From Streptomyces olivochromogenes (lineage in GTDB: Bacteria; Actinomycetota; Actinomycetes; Streptomycetales; Streptomycetaceae): DNA of 64,000 bases. Made by a program: the position numbers and the translations under genes. This document shows, piece by piece, positions 16,208 through 25,353 of this stretch. The stretch is from contig NZ_KQ948458.1 in assembly GCF_001514115.1 (NCBI RefSeq), positions 228,497-292,496 of the forward strand. The letters are read 5' to 3'. The notes below the pieces were generated by a model, which worked only from the letters and a program-made list of their open reading frames with translations, was not told the origin of the DNA and searched no databases. How positions within the stretch are numbered: the first letter of the stretch is position 1; every line of letters begins with the position of its first letter.

Positions 16208-18069
16208 GAAGTGGTGTCGCCTTCCGGATGCGAGGAGGTGTGCGAGGTGGCGTGCGAGGGATGCGCGGGGGCGGGCTCCCGTACGGCTTCTTCGCCGCGT
16301 ACGGCGTTCCCGGATTCGCCCTGAACGGATTCGACCCGTACGGATTCGTCCTGCGTGAATGCGACCCGTACTGATTCTTCTTGCGTGAACGCGTCCCGTA
16401 CGGCGTCTTCGGCGGTGTACGCGGTGGCGCGTACGGCGTCGTCGTCGGGCACCGTTCCCTGGACCGCCGCCTGGTCCGGCGCGGTGCCCCGGACGGCCTG
16501 GCGGAAGCTGTTGAAGCGGGCGGCGGTGGCCTTGGAGTCGGTCGTACGGGGCTCGGGGTCGGCCTGGCTCGTGAGGTGGGCGCGGCTGCGCTCGGCGTGC
16601 GCGAGGGTCCGGCCGCGGCGGCGCTTGGGGAGGCCGCCGGTCGCGGGAGTGCCGGTCGAGGGAGCGTCGGTCGTGGGGGTGCCGTTCGGCGGGGTGTCGG
16701 TGGCGTGCCGGGGCGACTCGTGGGTGGGGACCGGGTCCGGGTCGAGGTCCTCGGGGGCGCGGGCGGCGGCGTACGACGCCCGGGGACGCGGCTCGGCGAG
16801 CGAGCGGTCCTCGGCGGGCGGGGTCGCCGCGGCGGGCTCGACCTGGGGTTCCGGCGCCGCCGGGGCGGCCGGGGCCGGTACGGAGGGCAGGCTCAGGATC
16901 TCCTGGGGGATGAGCACCAGGACGCCCGTGCCGCCGCGCGCGGAGGGCCGGAAGGACACCTTCAGGCCGTGCTTGCGCGCGAGTCGGCCGACCACCGCGA
17001 GGCCGAGCCGGGTGCCGGTGAGGCCGCCTAGGTCGGCGGAGTTCCCGGCGTCCGCGGAGACGGCGCGTTCGGCGCGGCGCAGCTGGACGTCGCCCATGAC
17101 GAGGCCGCTGTCCTCGACGGAGACGATGACACCGGCCGGGACCTCCTCGACGTAGACGTGGACCTCGGCGGTCGGCGGCGAGAAGTTCGCGGCGTTGTCG
17201 AGGAGTTCGGCGAGCGCGTGCATCACGCCCTCGGCGGCGTGCCCGGCGACGGCGGCGTCGCTCGCGGAGTGGACGCGCACCCGCTGGTAGCCGCCGATGC
17301 GGCCCATGGCGCCGCGCAGGATCGACTCCATGACGATGGGGCGCGCCCAGCGGCGGCCGGAGCGGGCGCCCGCGAGGACGGCGACGGAGTCGGCGAGGCG
17401 GCCCGCCTGCGCGGTGCGGTGGTCGAGGTGGAGGAGGTCGGCGAGGACCTCCTCGTCGGAGTGCCGCTCCTCCATGGCGCGCAGGTCGGCGAGCATGCCG
17501 GTGGACAGTGCCTGCATCCGCCCGGCCGCGTTGGCGGTGGCCGAGATCGCGGCGGCCCGGTCGCTGGCCGCCCGCCGCGTGCGCTCGGTCAGCCGGGTGT
17601 TCTCCTCGGAGAGTTCGGCGAACCGCCGCCGCTCCTCGGCGATCTCGGCGGTGAGGCGCTGCCGCTCCTCCTCGAACCCCTGTGTGAGCAGGGCGCGTTC
17701 GCGGGCGTCGGCGTCGGCCAGACGTGCGCGTTCGCGGGCGGACTCCTCCGCGAGCCGGGACCGCTCCTGGTTGAACTCCTCCGCCATGCGGGCCCGTTCC
17801 TGCAGGAGCCGTCCGGCGTCCTGGGCCACGGCGTCGAGTCGGCGGCGCGCGAGCTTCGTGGTCTGCAGGGCGCGCGCGGCGACCGCGACGGCGACGCACA
17901 GCAGCACGGCGGCGGCGCCCGTGCCCCAGGCGAGGGGGACGCGTGCCGAGTCGGGTGCCAGGGAGACGGCGACGACGACCGCGACCGCTGCCGCGACGGC
18001 GGTGAGCAGGGGCGCGGGGGCGCTCGCGCGGAGGGTGGGTCGTTCGCCGGAGGGGATGGGCGCGGTCAT
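16204..18069 (-). CDS. cvnA: Conservon sensor histidine-kinase-like protein CvnA
   Basis: A 621-residue membrane sensor. Two hydrophobic helices (about residues 20-38 and 46-66) enclose only a short external loop. A long charged coiled coil (about 75-185, rich in ERARLAEE-type heptads) leads to a HATPase-type domain with the N-box ELLDNAANFSPP near residue 290 and G-box TRLGLAVVGRLARKHG near 355. The C-terminal third is Pro/Thr-rich and holds three imperfect 10-residue repeats of the form SVRVAFTQDE. ATG 18069 was chosen over the in-frame 18150 because the extension lacks features. It heads the cvnABCD-P450-P450 operon. Confidence 0.9.
   Translation of the reverse strand: MTAPIPSGERPTLRASAPAPLLTAVAAAVAVVVAVSLAPDSARVPLAWGTGAAAVLLCVAVAVAARALQTTKLARRRLDAVAQDAGRLLQERARMAEEFNQERSRLAEESARERARLADADARERALLTQGFEEERQRLTAEIAEERRRFAELSEENTRLTERTRRAASDRAAAISATANAAGRMQALSTGMLADLRAMEERHSDEEVLADLLHLDHRTAQAGRLADSVAVLAGARSGRRWARPIVMESILRGAMGRIGGYQRVRVHSASDAAVAGHAAEGVMHALAELLDNAANFSPPTAEVHVYVEEVPAGVIVSVEDSGLVMGDVQLRRAERAVSADAGNSADLGGLTGTRLGLAVVGRLARKHGLKVSFRPSARGGTGVLVLIPQEILSLPSVPAPAAPAAPEPQVEPAAATPPAEDRSLAEPRPRASYAAARAPEDLDPDPVPTHESPRHATDTPPNGTPTTDAPSTGTPATGGLPKRRRGRTLAHAERSRAHLTSQADPEPRTTDSKATAARFNSFRQAVRGTAPDQAAVQGTVPDDDAVRATAYTAEDAVRDAFTQEESVRVAFTQDESVRVESVQGESGNAVRGEEAVREPAPAHPSHATSHTSSHPEGDTTS
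16333..16422 (-). repeat. Three 30-bp in-frame repeats in cvnA
   Basis: Units at 16333-16362, 16363-16392 and 16393-16422 repeat with a 30-bp period and encode degenerate SVRVAFTQDE-like decapeptides in the disordered CvnA tail. The period keeps the frame. Confidence 0.65.
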
Positions 18070-18224
18070 GAATCGTGTCCTCGGTCGTGTCCTGGACGAA
18101 TTTCCTGGGGCGAGGTTCCTGGGAGGAGGTTCCTGGGCGAGAGCCGACACCGGTTGCTCAATTTGCCGTCACTATATGAGAGTTCGTGATCGGATTGGGA
18201 AGGTTCCGGATCCGAGCCCGTAAT

Positions 18225-18340
18225 CCGCTGGTGATCGGTGTGTGATCGCGATGACAATCGGTCGGTGATCGGCCAGGCATCGGTCGGTGATCGGCCAGGC
18301 ATCGGCCAGTGATCGGTCGGTGATCGGCCGGTGATCGATG
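18225..18340. repeat. Tandem GTGATCG repeats in divergent promoter region
   Basis: Seven occurrences of GTGATCG within about 115 bp. Two exact 22-bp units occupy 18259-18280 and 18281-18302, with degenerate half-units on both sides. The array lies in the 318-nt gap between cvnA (start 18069) and the oxidoreductase (start 18388), where both promoters should be. Confidence 0.7.
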
Positions 18341-18387
18341 TGTCACGGTTACGGACCGTTGTCGGTGCGTGGGGTCATCCTGGAGAC

Positions 18388-21300
18388 ATGACGGATCTTG
18401 GCGCGAAGGACGGCACGAGCGGCGCGGCGGACCCGCCCGACGTGGACGGGCTGCGGGCCGCCCTCGTGGCGGAGATGCGCGGCGAGGTCGCCTTCGACGT
18501 GACAGCGCGGGCGCTGACCACCATGGACGCGTCCAACTACCGCCGGGTCCCGCTCGGAGTGGTCCGCCCGCGCGACGCCGCCGACGTGGCGGCCGCCCTG
18601 TCCGTGTGCCGGGCCCACGGGGTGCCGGTCGTGCCGCGCGGCGGCGGCACCTCGATCGCGGGCCAGGCCACCGGCACCGGAGTCGTCCTCGACCTCACCC
18701 GCCACATGAACCGGATCGTCGCGCTCGACCCCGAGGCGCGCACGGCCGTCGTCCAGCCCGGTGTCGTCCTCGACCGCCTCCAGGAGGCCGCGGCCCCGCA
18801 CGGCCTGCGCTTCGGACCCGACCCCTCCACCCACAGCCGCTGCACCCTCGGCGGCATGATCGGGAACAACTCGTGCGGCTCGCACTCGGTGGCCTGGGGC
18901 ACGACGGCGGACAGCGTGCGCGAACTGTCGGTGGTCAAGGGGAACGGCTCCGTCGTACGACTGGGACAGAGCTGGCAGGGTGCCCCGGACGGCCTGCGGA
19001 CGCTGGTCGAGGGCGAGCTGGCCCGCCTGCGCACGGGCTTCCCGCAGCTGCCCCGCCGGATCTCCGGCTACGCGCTCGACGCGCTGCTCCCCGAGAAGGG
19101 CGCCGACGTCGCCCGCTCCTTCTGCGGCTCCGAGGGCACGCTCGGGGTGCTCACGGAGGCGGTCGTGCGACTGGTCGAGGCACCGCGCGCGCGGGCGCTG
19201 GCCGTGCTGGCGTACGCGGACGAGAGCGCGGCGGCCGAGGCGGCGGCCGGGCTGCTGCCGCTGGGGCCGCTCACCGTGGAGGGGATGGCCGCGGACCTCG
19301 TACCGCCGGACGCGGGGCTGCCGCGCGGCGGCGCATGGCTGTTCGTGGAGACAGGGGGCGTGGACCCGGCGGAAGCACGCGCGCGTGCCGACGCGATCGT
19401 CCGGGCCGCCGACGTCCTCGACGCCCTCGTGGTCACCGACCCGGCCGGACAGCGCGCCCTGTGGCGGCTGCGCGAGGACGCGAGCGGCACGGCGACCCGG
19501 ATGCCGGACGGCAGCGAGGCATGGCCGGGCTGGGAGGACTGCGCGGTGCCGCCGGCCCGGCTCGGCGCCTATCTGCGCGACTTCCGGCACCTGCTGAGCG
19601 CCCACGACCTGCGCGGCACCCCGTACGGGCACTTCGGCGACGGCTGCATCCACGTCCGCATCGACTTCGACCTGCTGACCGGTGCGGGCATCCGCCGCTT
19701 CCGCCGCTTCTCCGAGGAACTGGCCGAACTGGTGGTCTCCCACGGAGGCTCCCTCTCGGGCGAGCACGGGGACGGGCAGGCACGGGCCGAACTGCTGCCC
19801 AGGATGTACGGCACGGAGCTGGTCGGTCTCTTCGAGCGGGCCAAGGACCTCTGGGACCCCGACGACCTGCTCAACCCCGGGATGCTGGTGCGCCCGCACC
19901 GGCTGGACGAGAACCTGCGGTTCGCGGTGCTGCCGCGCGAGCCGGTGGACGTGGCGTTCGGATATCCGAGCGACGGCGGGGACTTCTCGGCGGCGGTGCG
20001 CAGATGCGTGGGGGTCGCCAAGTGCCGTACGACGGCCGCCGACGCGGGCGTCATGTGCCCGTCGTTCCGGGCGACGGGCGAGGAGGAGCACTCCACGCGG
20101 GGGCGGGCCCGGCTGCTGCACGAGATGCTCGCGGGCGAGGTGGTCACCGACGGCTGGCGCTCGACCGAGGTCCGGGACGCGCTCGACCTGTGCCTGTCCT
20201 GCAAGGGCTGCCGGTCCGACTGCCCGGTGGGCGTCGACATGGCCACGTACAAGGCGGAGTTCCTGCACCACCACTACGAAGGCAGGAGGCGCCCCGCCGC
20301 GCACTGCACGATGGGCCGGCTGCCGGCGTGGCTGCGCCTGGTCGACCGCACGGGAACGGCGCCGCTGCTCAACTCCCTCGCCTCCGTAGGGCCGTTCGCG
20401 GCGCTCGGCAAACGGCTCGGCGGGATCGCGCCCGAGCGGGAGATCCCGCGCCTGGCGCAGGAGACGTTCAGCCGGTGGTGGGGGCGGCGGTTCAAGGAGC
20501 GGGTGCGGCGGATGATGCGGGAGGGGGCGTACGGCCCCGAGGTGGAGCTCGACGCGTCCCCGAGGGAGGTGGCGATCCTGTGGCCGGACACCTTCACCGA
20601 GTACCTGTCGCCCTCCGTCGGGCAGGCGGCCGTACGGGTGTTGGAGGCGGCCGGGGTGGACGTGATGCTCCCGCCGACGGTGGTGATGCGCAAGCGGACG
20701 CCGCGGGCCGGGGAGAGCGTGTCCCTCTCGCACCATCCCTGGTCGGTGGGCGCGCGGGGCCACGTCTGCTGCGGGCTGACGTACGTCTCCACGGGCCAAC
20801 TCGACCGCGCCCGCGCGGTGATGCGCCGCACGCTCGACCTGATGGGCGTGTTCCTGGACCCGGACGTCCACCCGCGGCCACCCGCCGTCGTCGTCCTGGA
20901 ACCGAGCTGCGCCGCCGCCCTGCGCACGGACCTCCCTGAGCTCCTGCACGACGACCCGCGCGCGGCGCGCCTCGCCTCGGCGGTGCTGACGTTCGCCGAG
21001 GCCCTGGAGCGCCTCGCCCCGGGCTGGTCGCCCCCGCCCCTCGACCGTCCGGTGACCGGCCAGACCCACTGTCACCAGCACGCCGTCCTCGGCGACGGCC
21101 CGGACCGCCGACTGCGCGCGGCGGCGGGCCTCACCGGCTCCCTCGCGGGCGGCTGCTGCGGACTCGCGGGCAACTTCGGCTTCGAGAAGGGCCATTACGA
21201 GGTGTCGAAGACCTGCGCGGAGGAACAACTGCTCCCGGCCGTGCGGGCCGCCACCCCCGACACCCTGCTTCTCGCGGACGGTTTCTCGTGCCGCACCCAG

Positions 21301-21438
21301 CTGGAACAGCTGGCGGGGCGCAAGGGGCGGCATCTGGCGGAGGTGCTGGCCGAGGCGCTGGACCAAGGCGTGGACCAAGGCGTGGAGCAAGGCGTGGAGC
21401 AAGGGGTGGACCCGGAGGTCGACCGAGGGTCGGACTGA
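18388..21438 (+). CDS. FAD-linked oxidoreductase fused to Fe-S and CCG domains
   Basis: A 1016-residue fusion resembling D-lactate/2-hydroxyacid dehydrogenases of the YdiJ/Dld type. The FAD-binding PCMH domain (VVPRGGGTSIAGQATG near residue 80, IGNNSCGSHS near 170) and FAD-oxidase C domain (YGHFGDGCIHVRID, SGEHGDGQAR) occupy the first half. Then come CVGVAKCR with MCPSF and the ferredoxin-like cluster LCLSCKGCRSDCP near 600, and CCG motifs HVCCGLTY and AGGCCGLAGNFGFEKGHYE near 790 and 920. The C-terminus ends in repeated (D/E)QGV units from a 12-bp DNA repeat. ATG 18388 has GGAG just upstream. Electron acceptor and true substrate are unknown. Confidence 0.87.
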   Translation: MTDLGAKDGTSGAADPPDVDGLRAALVAEMRGEVAFDVTARALTTMDASNYRRVPLGVVRPRDAADVAAALSVCRAHGVPVVPRGGGTSIAGQATGTGVVLDLTRHMNRIVALDPEARTAVVQPGVVLDRLQEAAAPHGLRFGPDPSTHSRCTLGGMIGNNSCGSHSVAWGTTADSVRELSVVKGNGSVVRLGQSWQGAPDGLRTLVEGELARLRTGFPQLPRRISGYALDALLPEKGADVARSFCGSEGTLGVLTEAVVRLVEAPRARALAVLAYADESAAAEAAAGLLPLGPLTVEGMAADLVPPDAGLPRGGAWLFVETGGVDPAEARARADAIVRAADVLDALVVTDPAGQRALWRLREDASGTATRMPDGSEAWPGWEDCAVPPARLGAYLRDFRHLLSAHDLRGTPYGHFGDGCIHVRIDFDLLTGAGIRRFRRFSEELAELVVSHGGSLSGEHGDGQARAELLPRMYGTELVGLFERAKDLWDPDDLLNPGMLVRPHRLDENLRFAVLPREPVDVAFGYPSDGGDFSAAVRRCVGVAKCRTTAADAGVMCPSFRATGEEEHSTRGRARLLHEMLAGEVVTDGWRSTEVRDALDLCLSCKGCRSDCPVGVDMATYKAEFLHHHYEGRRRPAAHCTMGRLPAWLRLVDRTGTAPLLNSLASVGPFAALGKRLGGIAPEREIPRLAQETFSRWWGRRFKERVRRMMREGAYGPEVELDASPREVAILWPDTFTEYLSPSVGQAAVRVLEAAGVDVMLPPTVVMRKRTPRAGESVSLSHHPWSVGARGHVCCGLTYVSTGQLDRARAVMRRTLDLMGVFLDPDVHPRPPAVVVLEPSCAAALRTDLPELLHDDPRAARLASAVLTFAEALERLAPGWSPPPLDRPVTGQTHCHQHAVLGDGPDRRLRAAAGLTGSLAGGCCGLAGNFGFEKGHYEVSKTCAEEQLLPAVRAATPDTLLLADGFSCRTQLEQLAGRKGRHLAEVLAEALDQGVDQGVEQGVEQGVDPEVDRGSD
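21361..21408 (+). repeat. 12-bp in-frame tandem repeat at gene end
   Basis: Four units of GACCAAGGCGTG or GAGCAAGGCGTG type encode DQGVDQGVEQGVEQGV at the oxidoreductase C-terminus. Such an expansion is likely length-variable between strains. Confidence 0.7.
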
Positions 21439-21680
21439 CGACGCGGATATCCAATACCCAGGGTTTTTAGGCAACTCTCAGGTTTCATAAGGGGATTCAC
21501 AGTCGTCATGTGCTGCATTTTGCTGTGCCTTGGGACGCGGGGCGTGTAGGTTCCTTGATGTCGGGCGGCAGGGAAAACCGAGGTGACGACCAGGAATTCC
21601 CGCCCCTGTCCGTAGAGAATTCTCGCACCATCGCACTAATGCGCTCGCTATTGCGTAGCCAGAAACCTCAAGGAGTTGGC
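21439..21680. promoter_or_regulatory. Low-GC leader region of the Pro/Lys peptide gene
   Basis: About 240 nt, markedly AT-richer than its surroundings. It holds TAGGTT (21547-21552), a possible -10 box without a clear -35, the perfect palindrome GAGAATTCTC (21615-21624) and the ribosome site AGGAG (21671-21675). A frame continuous with the peptide is open back to 21510, but the codon pattern there is not typical of this genome. Confidence 0.45.
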
Positions 21681-21812
21681 ATGAGCTTCAAGAAGCTTGC
21701 CCCCCTGCCCCCCAAGCCCAAGTCGAAGCAGCTCCCGCCCCCGCCGGCGCCGAAGCCGCGCAAGAAGGCGCACAAGCCGCTCCCCAAGCCGTTCCCCAAC
21801 GACGAACGCTGA
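21681..21812 (+). CDS. 43-residue Pro/Lys-rich cationic peptide
   Basis: ATG 21681 has AGGAG at 21671-21675, six bases before it. The peptide starts MSFKKLAPLPPKPKSK and ends KPLPKPFPNDER; roughly a third of its residues are Pro and nearly a third Lys/Arg, and there is no Cys, no signal peptide and no hydrophobic helix. The composition resembles proline-rich antimicrobial peptides, but no homologue is recognised. It is followed by a perfect terminator hairpin (21838-21874) and then by an ABC exporter gene, the order typical of peptide-export loci. A longer frame (from 21510, or ATG 21639) exists without a ribosome site. Function is inferred only from composition and context. Confidence 0.6.
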   Translation: MSFKKLAPLPPKPKSKQLPPPPAPKPRKKAHKPLPKPFPNDER

Positions 21813-21837
21813 TCGAGCGGCTGATCGAGCGGTAGTG

Positions 21838-21874
21838 GAGAGGCCGACGGTGCGCCGTCGGCCTCTCTCTTTTG
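21838..21874 (+). terminator. Intrinsic terminator/attenuator with T-run
   Basis: GAGAGGCCGACGG (21838-21850), loop TGCG, then CCGTCGGCCTCTC (21855-21867) and TCTCTTTTG. A textbook rho-independent terminator between the peptide and exporter genes; it would favour the short peptide mRNA over read-through. Just before it, CTGATCGAGCGG is tandemly repeated (21809-21820, 21821-21832) across the peptide stop codon. Confidence 0.85.
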
Positions 21875-21913
21875 AATTCCTCGGCACGGCCTGCAATTCA
21901 AATGAGGAGGGCC

Positions 21914-24220
21914 ATGACCCGGCAAAGGCAGAATCAGGGGTACGAGAAACACAAGGAATACGCGGAAAGCGGCGTCGGCGCGGTCGCGGACGATCGGTAC
22001 GAGGATCACGAGTACGAGGACGACGCGTACGAGGACGACGATGAACTCGACCACGACACGCCGACCATCCCCGCCCGTACCGCCTTCCGGCGCTTCTGGC
22101 CGCTGACCAAGGGGCTGCGGAGCTGGCTGCTGGCCATCTGGCTGTGCACGGTCCTGGCCGCTCTCGCCGAGACCGCCGCCATCCTCCTCTTCAGCGATCT
22201 GACCGACCACGCCCTGCAACAGGGCTCACTGGCCGCGTTCTGGGCCCCGGCCGCCGAATGGCTGGCCGTCGCCGTGCTCGGCGCCGCCGTCGCCTACGCG
22301 GGCAACTCCCTCGCCACCTGGGTCACCGAGCGCTTCGTGATGCGGCTGCGCGAGCACGTCTTCGACCACGTACAGCAGTTGCCGCCGCACTTCTTCCAAC
22401 GCCACCGCCAGGGCGACCTGTTGTCCCGGCTGACCAGCGACGTCGAGTCGATCGAGACGATGGTCGTGTCCGGGCTCGTGGGCGCGGCGTCGGCGGCGTT
22501 CAGCGCGCTGTTCTACGCGGCCGCCGCCTTCTGGCTGCGCTGGGACCTGGCCGCGGCGACCTTCGTGCTCGCACCCCTGTTCTGGCTGGCCGCCCGCCGC
22601 TTCTCCGGCTCCATCAAGTCCGTCTCGCGCGACGGCCGGGTCGCCGACGGCGCGATCACCTCCGTCGTCGAGGAGTCCCTCGGCAACATCGTCCTCACCC
22701 AGGCGTACGACCGCCGCGACGCCGAGCGGCGGCGGCTGAACCAGGAGGCGACCGCCTGGTTCAGGGCCTCCGTACGCTCCGGGCGCCTCAACGAGCTGTA
22801 CGAGCAGCTCGTCCAGGTCATCGAGACGATCTGTGTGCTCGCGGTCATCGGCCTCGGCGTGTGGGAGATCTCCGGCGGCCGGATGACCCTCGGCCAGCTG
22901 CTCGCCTTCGCCGCGTTCCTCGGCTATCTCTACCCGCCCGTGCGCGGCCTGGCCCAGCTCGGTCTGACCATCGCCGCCGCCACGGCCGGCGCCGAACGGC
23001 TGATCGAGATTCTCGATGTGCGGCCCGCGGTCGCCGATCCGACGCGCTCGGCGGAGAGCCGGCTCGGCCGCCCCGACGGCGCCGTGGAGGTCCGCGAGGC
23101 CACCTTCCGCTACCCCGGTGCGGAGACCGACGCCCTGCGTGGCCTGTCCTTCACGGTCAACCCCGGCGAGCTCGTGATCGTCACCGGTCCGAGCGGCGCG
23201 GGCAAGTCCACCGTGTCCAAGCTCCTCCTGCGCTTCTACGACCCGGACGCCGGCTCCGTGCTCCTCGACGGCGTCCCGGTGGGCGACTTCCCGCTGGCCC
23301 GGCTGCGCGAGTACGTCACGCTGCTGCCGCAGGAGACCCTCGTCCTGCACGACACCGTCCGCGCCAACATCGGCTGCGGGCGCCCCGGCGCGAGCGACGA
23401 GGCGCTGGTGGAGGCCGCGCGCGCCGCCGACGCGCACGACTTCATCATGAAGCTGCCGGACGGATACGACACCAAGATCGACCCCAACTCGGCCCGACTC
23501 TCCGGCGGCCAGCTCCAGCGGCTCGCCATCGCCCGCGCCATCCTGCGCGACGCCCCCGTCCTCGTCCTCGACGAGCCGACCACCGGCCTGGACGCGATGG
23601 CCGCGCGCCGCGTGATCAAGCCGCTGCGGCGTCTGATGCAGGGCCGTACGACGATCATGATCACCCACGACCTCAACCTCGCGCCCGACGCCGACCGCAT
23701 CCTCGTCGTCGACCGCGGCCGCGTGGTCGAAACCGGCCGCCACGACGAACTCCTGGCCCGCGGCGGCGCGTACGCCCGTCTGCACGGATCGCAGAACAAC
23801 GCGCTGATGGACACCGGAGAGCTGCGGCTGCCGCTGTTCACGGAGGCGGAGGTTCCGGTGGACGGCGCGGTGCCGGTGGACGGTGCGGTGCCGGTGGGGA
23901 TGTCGACCGGGGTGCCGACGGGAGTGCCGGTGGGGGTGTCCGTGGGGATGCCGACCGGGGTGCCTGTGGGGGTGCCGGCCGGGGTGCCGATGGATTACGC
24001 GGGGGGCTTCGTGGCGGAAGCGGCTCCGCAGTACGCGTACTACGGGGCCGCCGGGCAGTGGTCCGGGGCCGAGGGAGCCTGGTACCCGGGTGCGTTTCCC
24101 GACCCCCTCCCCGAGCCCGACCCCCTCCCCGATCCCGATCCTCTGCGGGACCCCCTTGACGGCTATCTGCCCGACGGTCGGCCCCTCTTCCGCGACGAGA
24201 CACCCTGGACAGGCGCATAA
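21914..24220 (+). CDS. ABC exporter, fused permease and ATPase
   Basis: A 768-residue half-transporter that should work as a dimer. Residues 1-50 form a strikingly acidic tail (DDRYEDHEYEDDAYEDDDEL), then six membrane helices (about 65-355), then an ATPase with Walker A GPSGAGKST near 425, signature LSGGQLQRLAIARA near 528, Walker B VLVLDEPTTGLDA near 551 and switch His in MITHDLN. No C39 leader-peptidase domain is present. The C-terminal 150 residues are low-complexity Val/Gly/Pro (PTGVPVGVSVGM repeats) and Pro/Asp (PDPLPEPDPLPDPD). AGGAGG precedes ATG 21914; ATG 21902 is in frame. It directly follows the cationic peptide gene. Confidence 0.88.
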   Translation: MTRQRQNQGYEKHKEYAESGVGAVADDRYEDHEYEDDAYEDDDELDHDTPTIPARTAFRRFWPLTKGLRSWLLAIWLCTVLAALAETAAILLFSDLTDHALQQGSLAAFWAPAAEWLAVAVLGAAVAYAGNSLATWVTERFVMRLREHVFDHVQQLPPHFFQRHRQGDLLSRLTSDVESIETMVVSGLVGAASAAFSALFYAAAAFWLRWDLAAATFVLAPLFWLAARRFSGSIKSVSRDGRVADGAITSVVEESLGNIVLTQAYDRRDAERRRLNQEATAWFRASVRSGRLNELYEQLVQVIETICVLAVIGLGVWEISGGRMTLGQLLAFAAFLGYLYPPVRGLAQLGLTIAAATAGAERLIEILDVRPAVADPTRSAESRLGRPDGAVEVREATFRYPGAETDALRGLSFTVNPGELVIVTGPSGAGKSTVSKLLLRFYDPDAGSVLLDGVPVGDFPLARLREYVTLLPQETLVLHDTVRANIGCGRPGASDEALVEAARAADAHDFIMKLPDGYDTKIDPNSARLSGGQLQRLAIARAILRDAPVLVLDEPTTGLDAMAARRVIKPLRRLMQGRTTIMITHDLNLAPDADRILVVDRGRVVETGRHDELLARGGAYARLHGSQNNALMDTGELRLPLFTEAEVPVDGAVPVDGAVPVGMSTGVPTGVPVGVSVGMPTGVPVGVPAGVPMDYAGGFVAEAAPQYAYYGAAGQWSGAEGAWYPGAFPDPLPEPDPLPDPDPLRDPLDGYLPDGRPLFRDETPWTGA

Positions 24221-24309
24221 GGGGTTCACGTGCCTGACTTGGTCCATTACTGTGGACTGAGAAGTGCACCTTGATGCACGACTCCTGAGTCGAGCCCCTG
24301 GAAGGCCCC

Positions 24310-25353
24310 GTGAACACCCCCAGCGCCGCCCCGTCCCCCTCGGCGTCTCCGCCCTCCCCGGCCTCGGTCGCCCCGGCGATGGCGCCCGCGCCCACCCCGG
24401 GCGAGGGCGCCCCGAACCGGTGGGGTGCCCTCGGCCCCGTGGGACTGGTCCTGGCCGGAGGCGTCTCGGTGCAGTTCGGCGGCGCGCTGGCGGTCACCCT
24501 CATCCCGCGCGCGGGCGCGCTCGGGGTCGTCACCCTGCGCCTCCTGGTGGCCGCGATCGTGCTGATGGCCGTCTGCCGGCCCAAGGTGCGCGGACACTCG
24601 CGGGCGGACTGGCGCACGGTCGTGATCTTCGGTCTCACCATGGCCGCGATGAACGGCCTCTTCTACCAGTCGGTCGCCCGTATCCCACTCGGCCCCGCCG
24701 TCACCCTCGAGGTCCTCGGCCCGCTCGTCCTCTCCGTCCTCACCTCCCGCCGCGTCCTGAACCTCCTCTGGGCGGGCCTCGCCCTCGGCGGCGTCTTCCT
24801 GCTCGGCGGCGGAGGCTTCAGCTCCCTCGACCCGGTCGGCGTCGCCTTCGCCCTGTCCGCGGGCGCGATGTGGGCGGCGTACATCGTCTTCAGCGCGCGT
24901 ACGGGCCGACGCTTCCCCCAGGCGGACGGGCTCGCGCTCGCCATGGTGGTCGCGGCGGTGGCGTTCCTGCCGCTGGGGATCGCCGAGTCCGGGACCCGGC
25001 TGATCAACCCGACGACCGTGGCCCTGGGCGGCGCGGTCGCCGTGATGTCCTCCGTGCTGCCCTACACCCTCGAACTGCTCGCGCTGCGCCGCTTGCCCGC
25101 CGCCACCTTCGCCATCCTGATGAGCCTGGAGCCCGCCGTCGCCGCGACGGCCGGCTTCCTCGTCCTGGACCAGGCACTCTCCGCCACCGAGGCCCTCGCG
25201 ATCGCCCTGGTCATCGCCGCGAGCATGGGGGCGGTACGGACACAGGTGGGGCGGGGCAGGGCGAAGAACGTCGGCTCGGGCGGGTCGGCCGCTTCGGCTA
25301 CGTCGGCTGGTTCGGCCGCTTCGGCTGGTTCGGCTGGTTCAGAGAGGTCGTAG
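24310..25353 (+). CDS. EamA/RhtA-family transporter
   Basis: A 347-residue, ten-helix drug/metabolite-superfamily exporter of the RhtA/EamA type (amino acids or small metabolites). GVSVQFGGALAVTLIPRAG, TLRLLVAAIVL, VTLEVLGPLVLSV and YTLELLALRRLPAATFAILMSLEPA are characteristic. Start: GTG 24310, with GGAAGG about eight bases upstream. A Pro/Ser/Ala-rich N-terminus (about 35 residues) precedes the first helix, and the C-terminus is a repeat of Ser/Ala/Gly (SAASATSAGSAASAGSAG) built from a short DNA repeat. The small hairpin GTGCA...TGCAC lies about 40 nt before the start. Its 3' end overlaps the convergent tetR gene by 15 nt. Confidence 0.87.
   Translation: MNTPSAAPSPSASPPSPASVAPAMAPAPTPGEGAPNRWGALGPVGLVLAGGVSVQFGGALAVTLIPRAGALGVVTLRLLVAAIVLMAVCRPKVRGHSRADWRTVVIFGLTMAAMNGLFYQSVARIPLGPAVTLEVLGPLVLSVLTSRRVLNLLWAGLALGGVFLLGGGGFSSLDPVGVAFALSAGAMWAAYIVFSARTGRRFPQADGLALAMVVAAVAFLPLGIAESGTRLINPTTVALGGAVAVMSSVLPYTLELLALRRLPAATFAILMSLEPAVAATAGFLVLDQALSATEALAIALVIAASMGAVRTQVGRGRAKNVGSGGSAASATSAGSAASAGSAGSERS

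Noticed and set aside
18349..21474. 1041-codon minus-strand frame opposite the FAD oxidoreductase
   Set aside because: High-GC antisense shadow; the plus strand encodes intact FAD and Fe-S motifs.
21510..21680. Longer precursor for the Pro/Lys peptide
   Set aside because: No ribosome site before the upstream starts and non-coding-like base use; kept only as an alternative.
22144..24159. Long plus-strand frame (671 codons) inside the ABC exporter
   Set aside because: Arg/Pro/Gly-rich shadow of the exporter in another frame; no domain recognisable.
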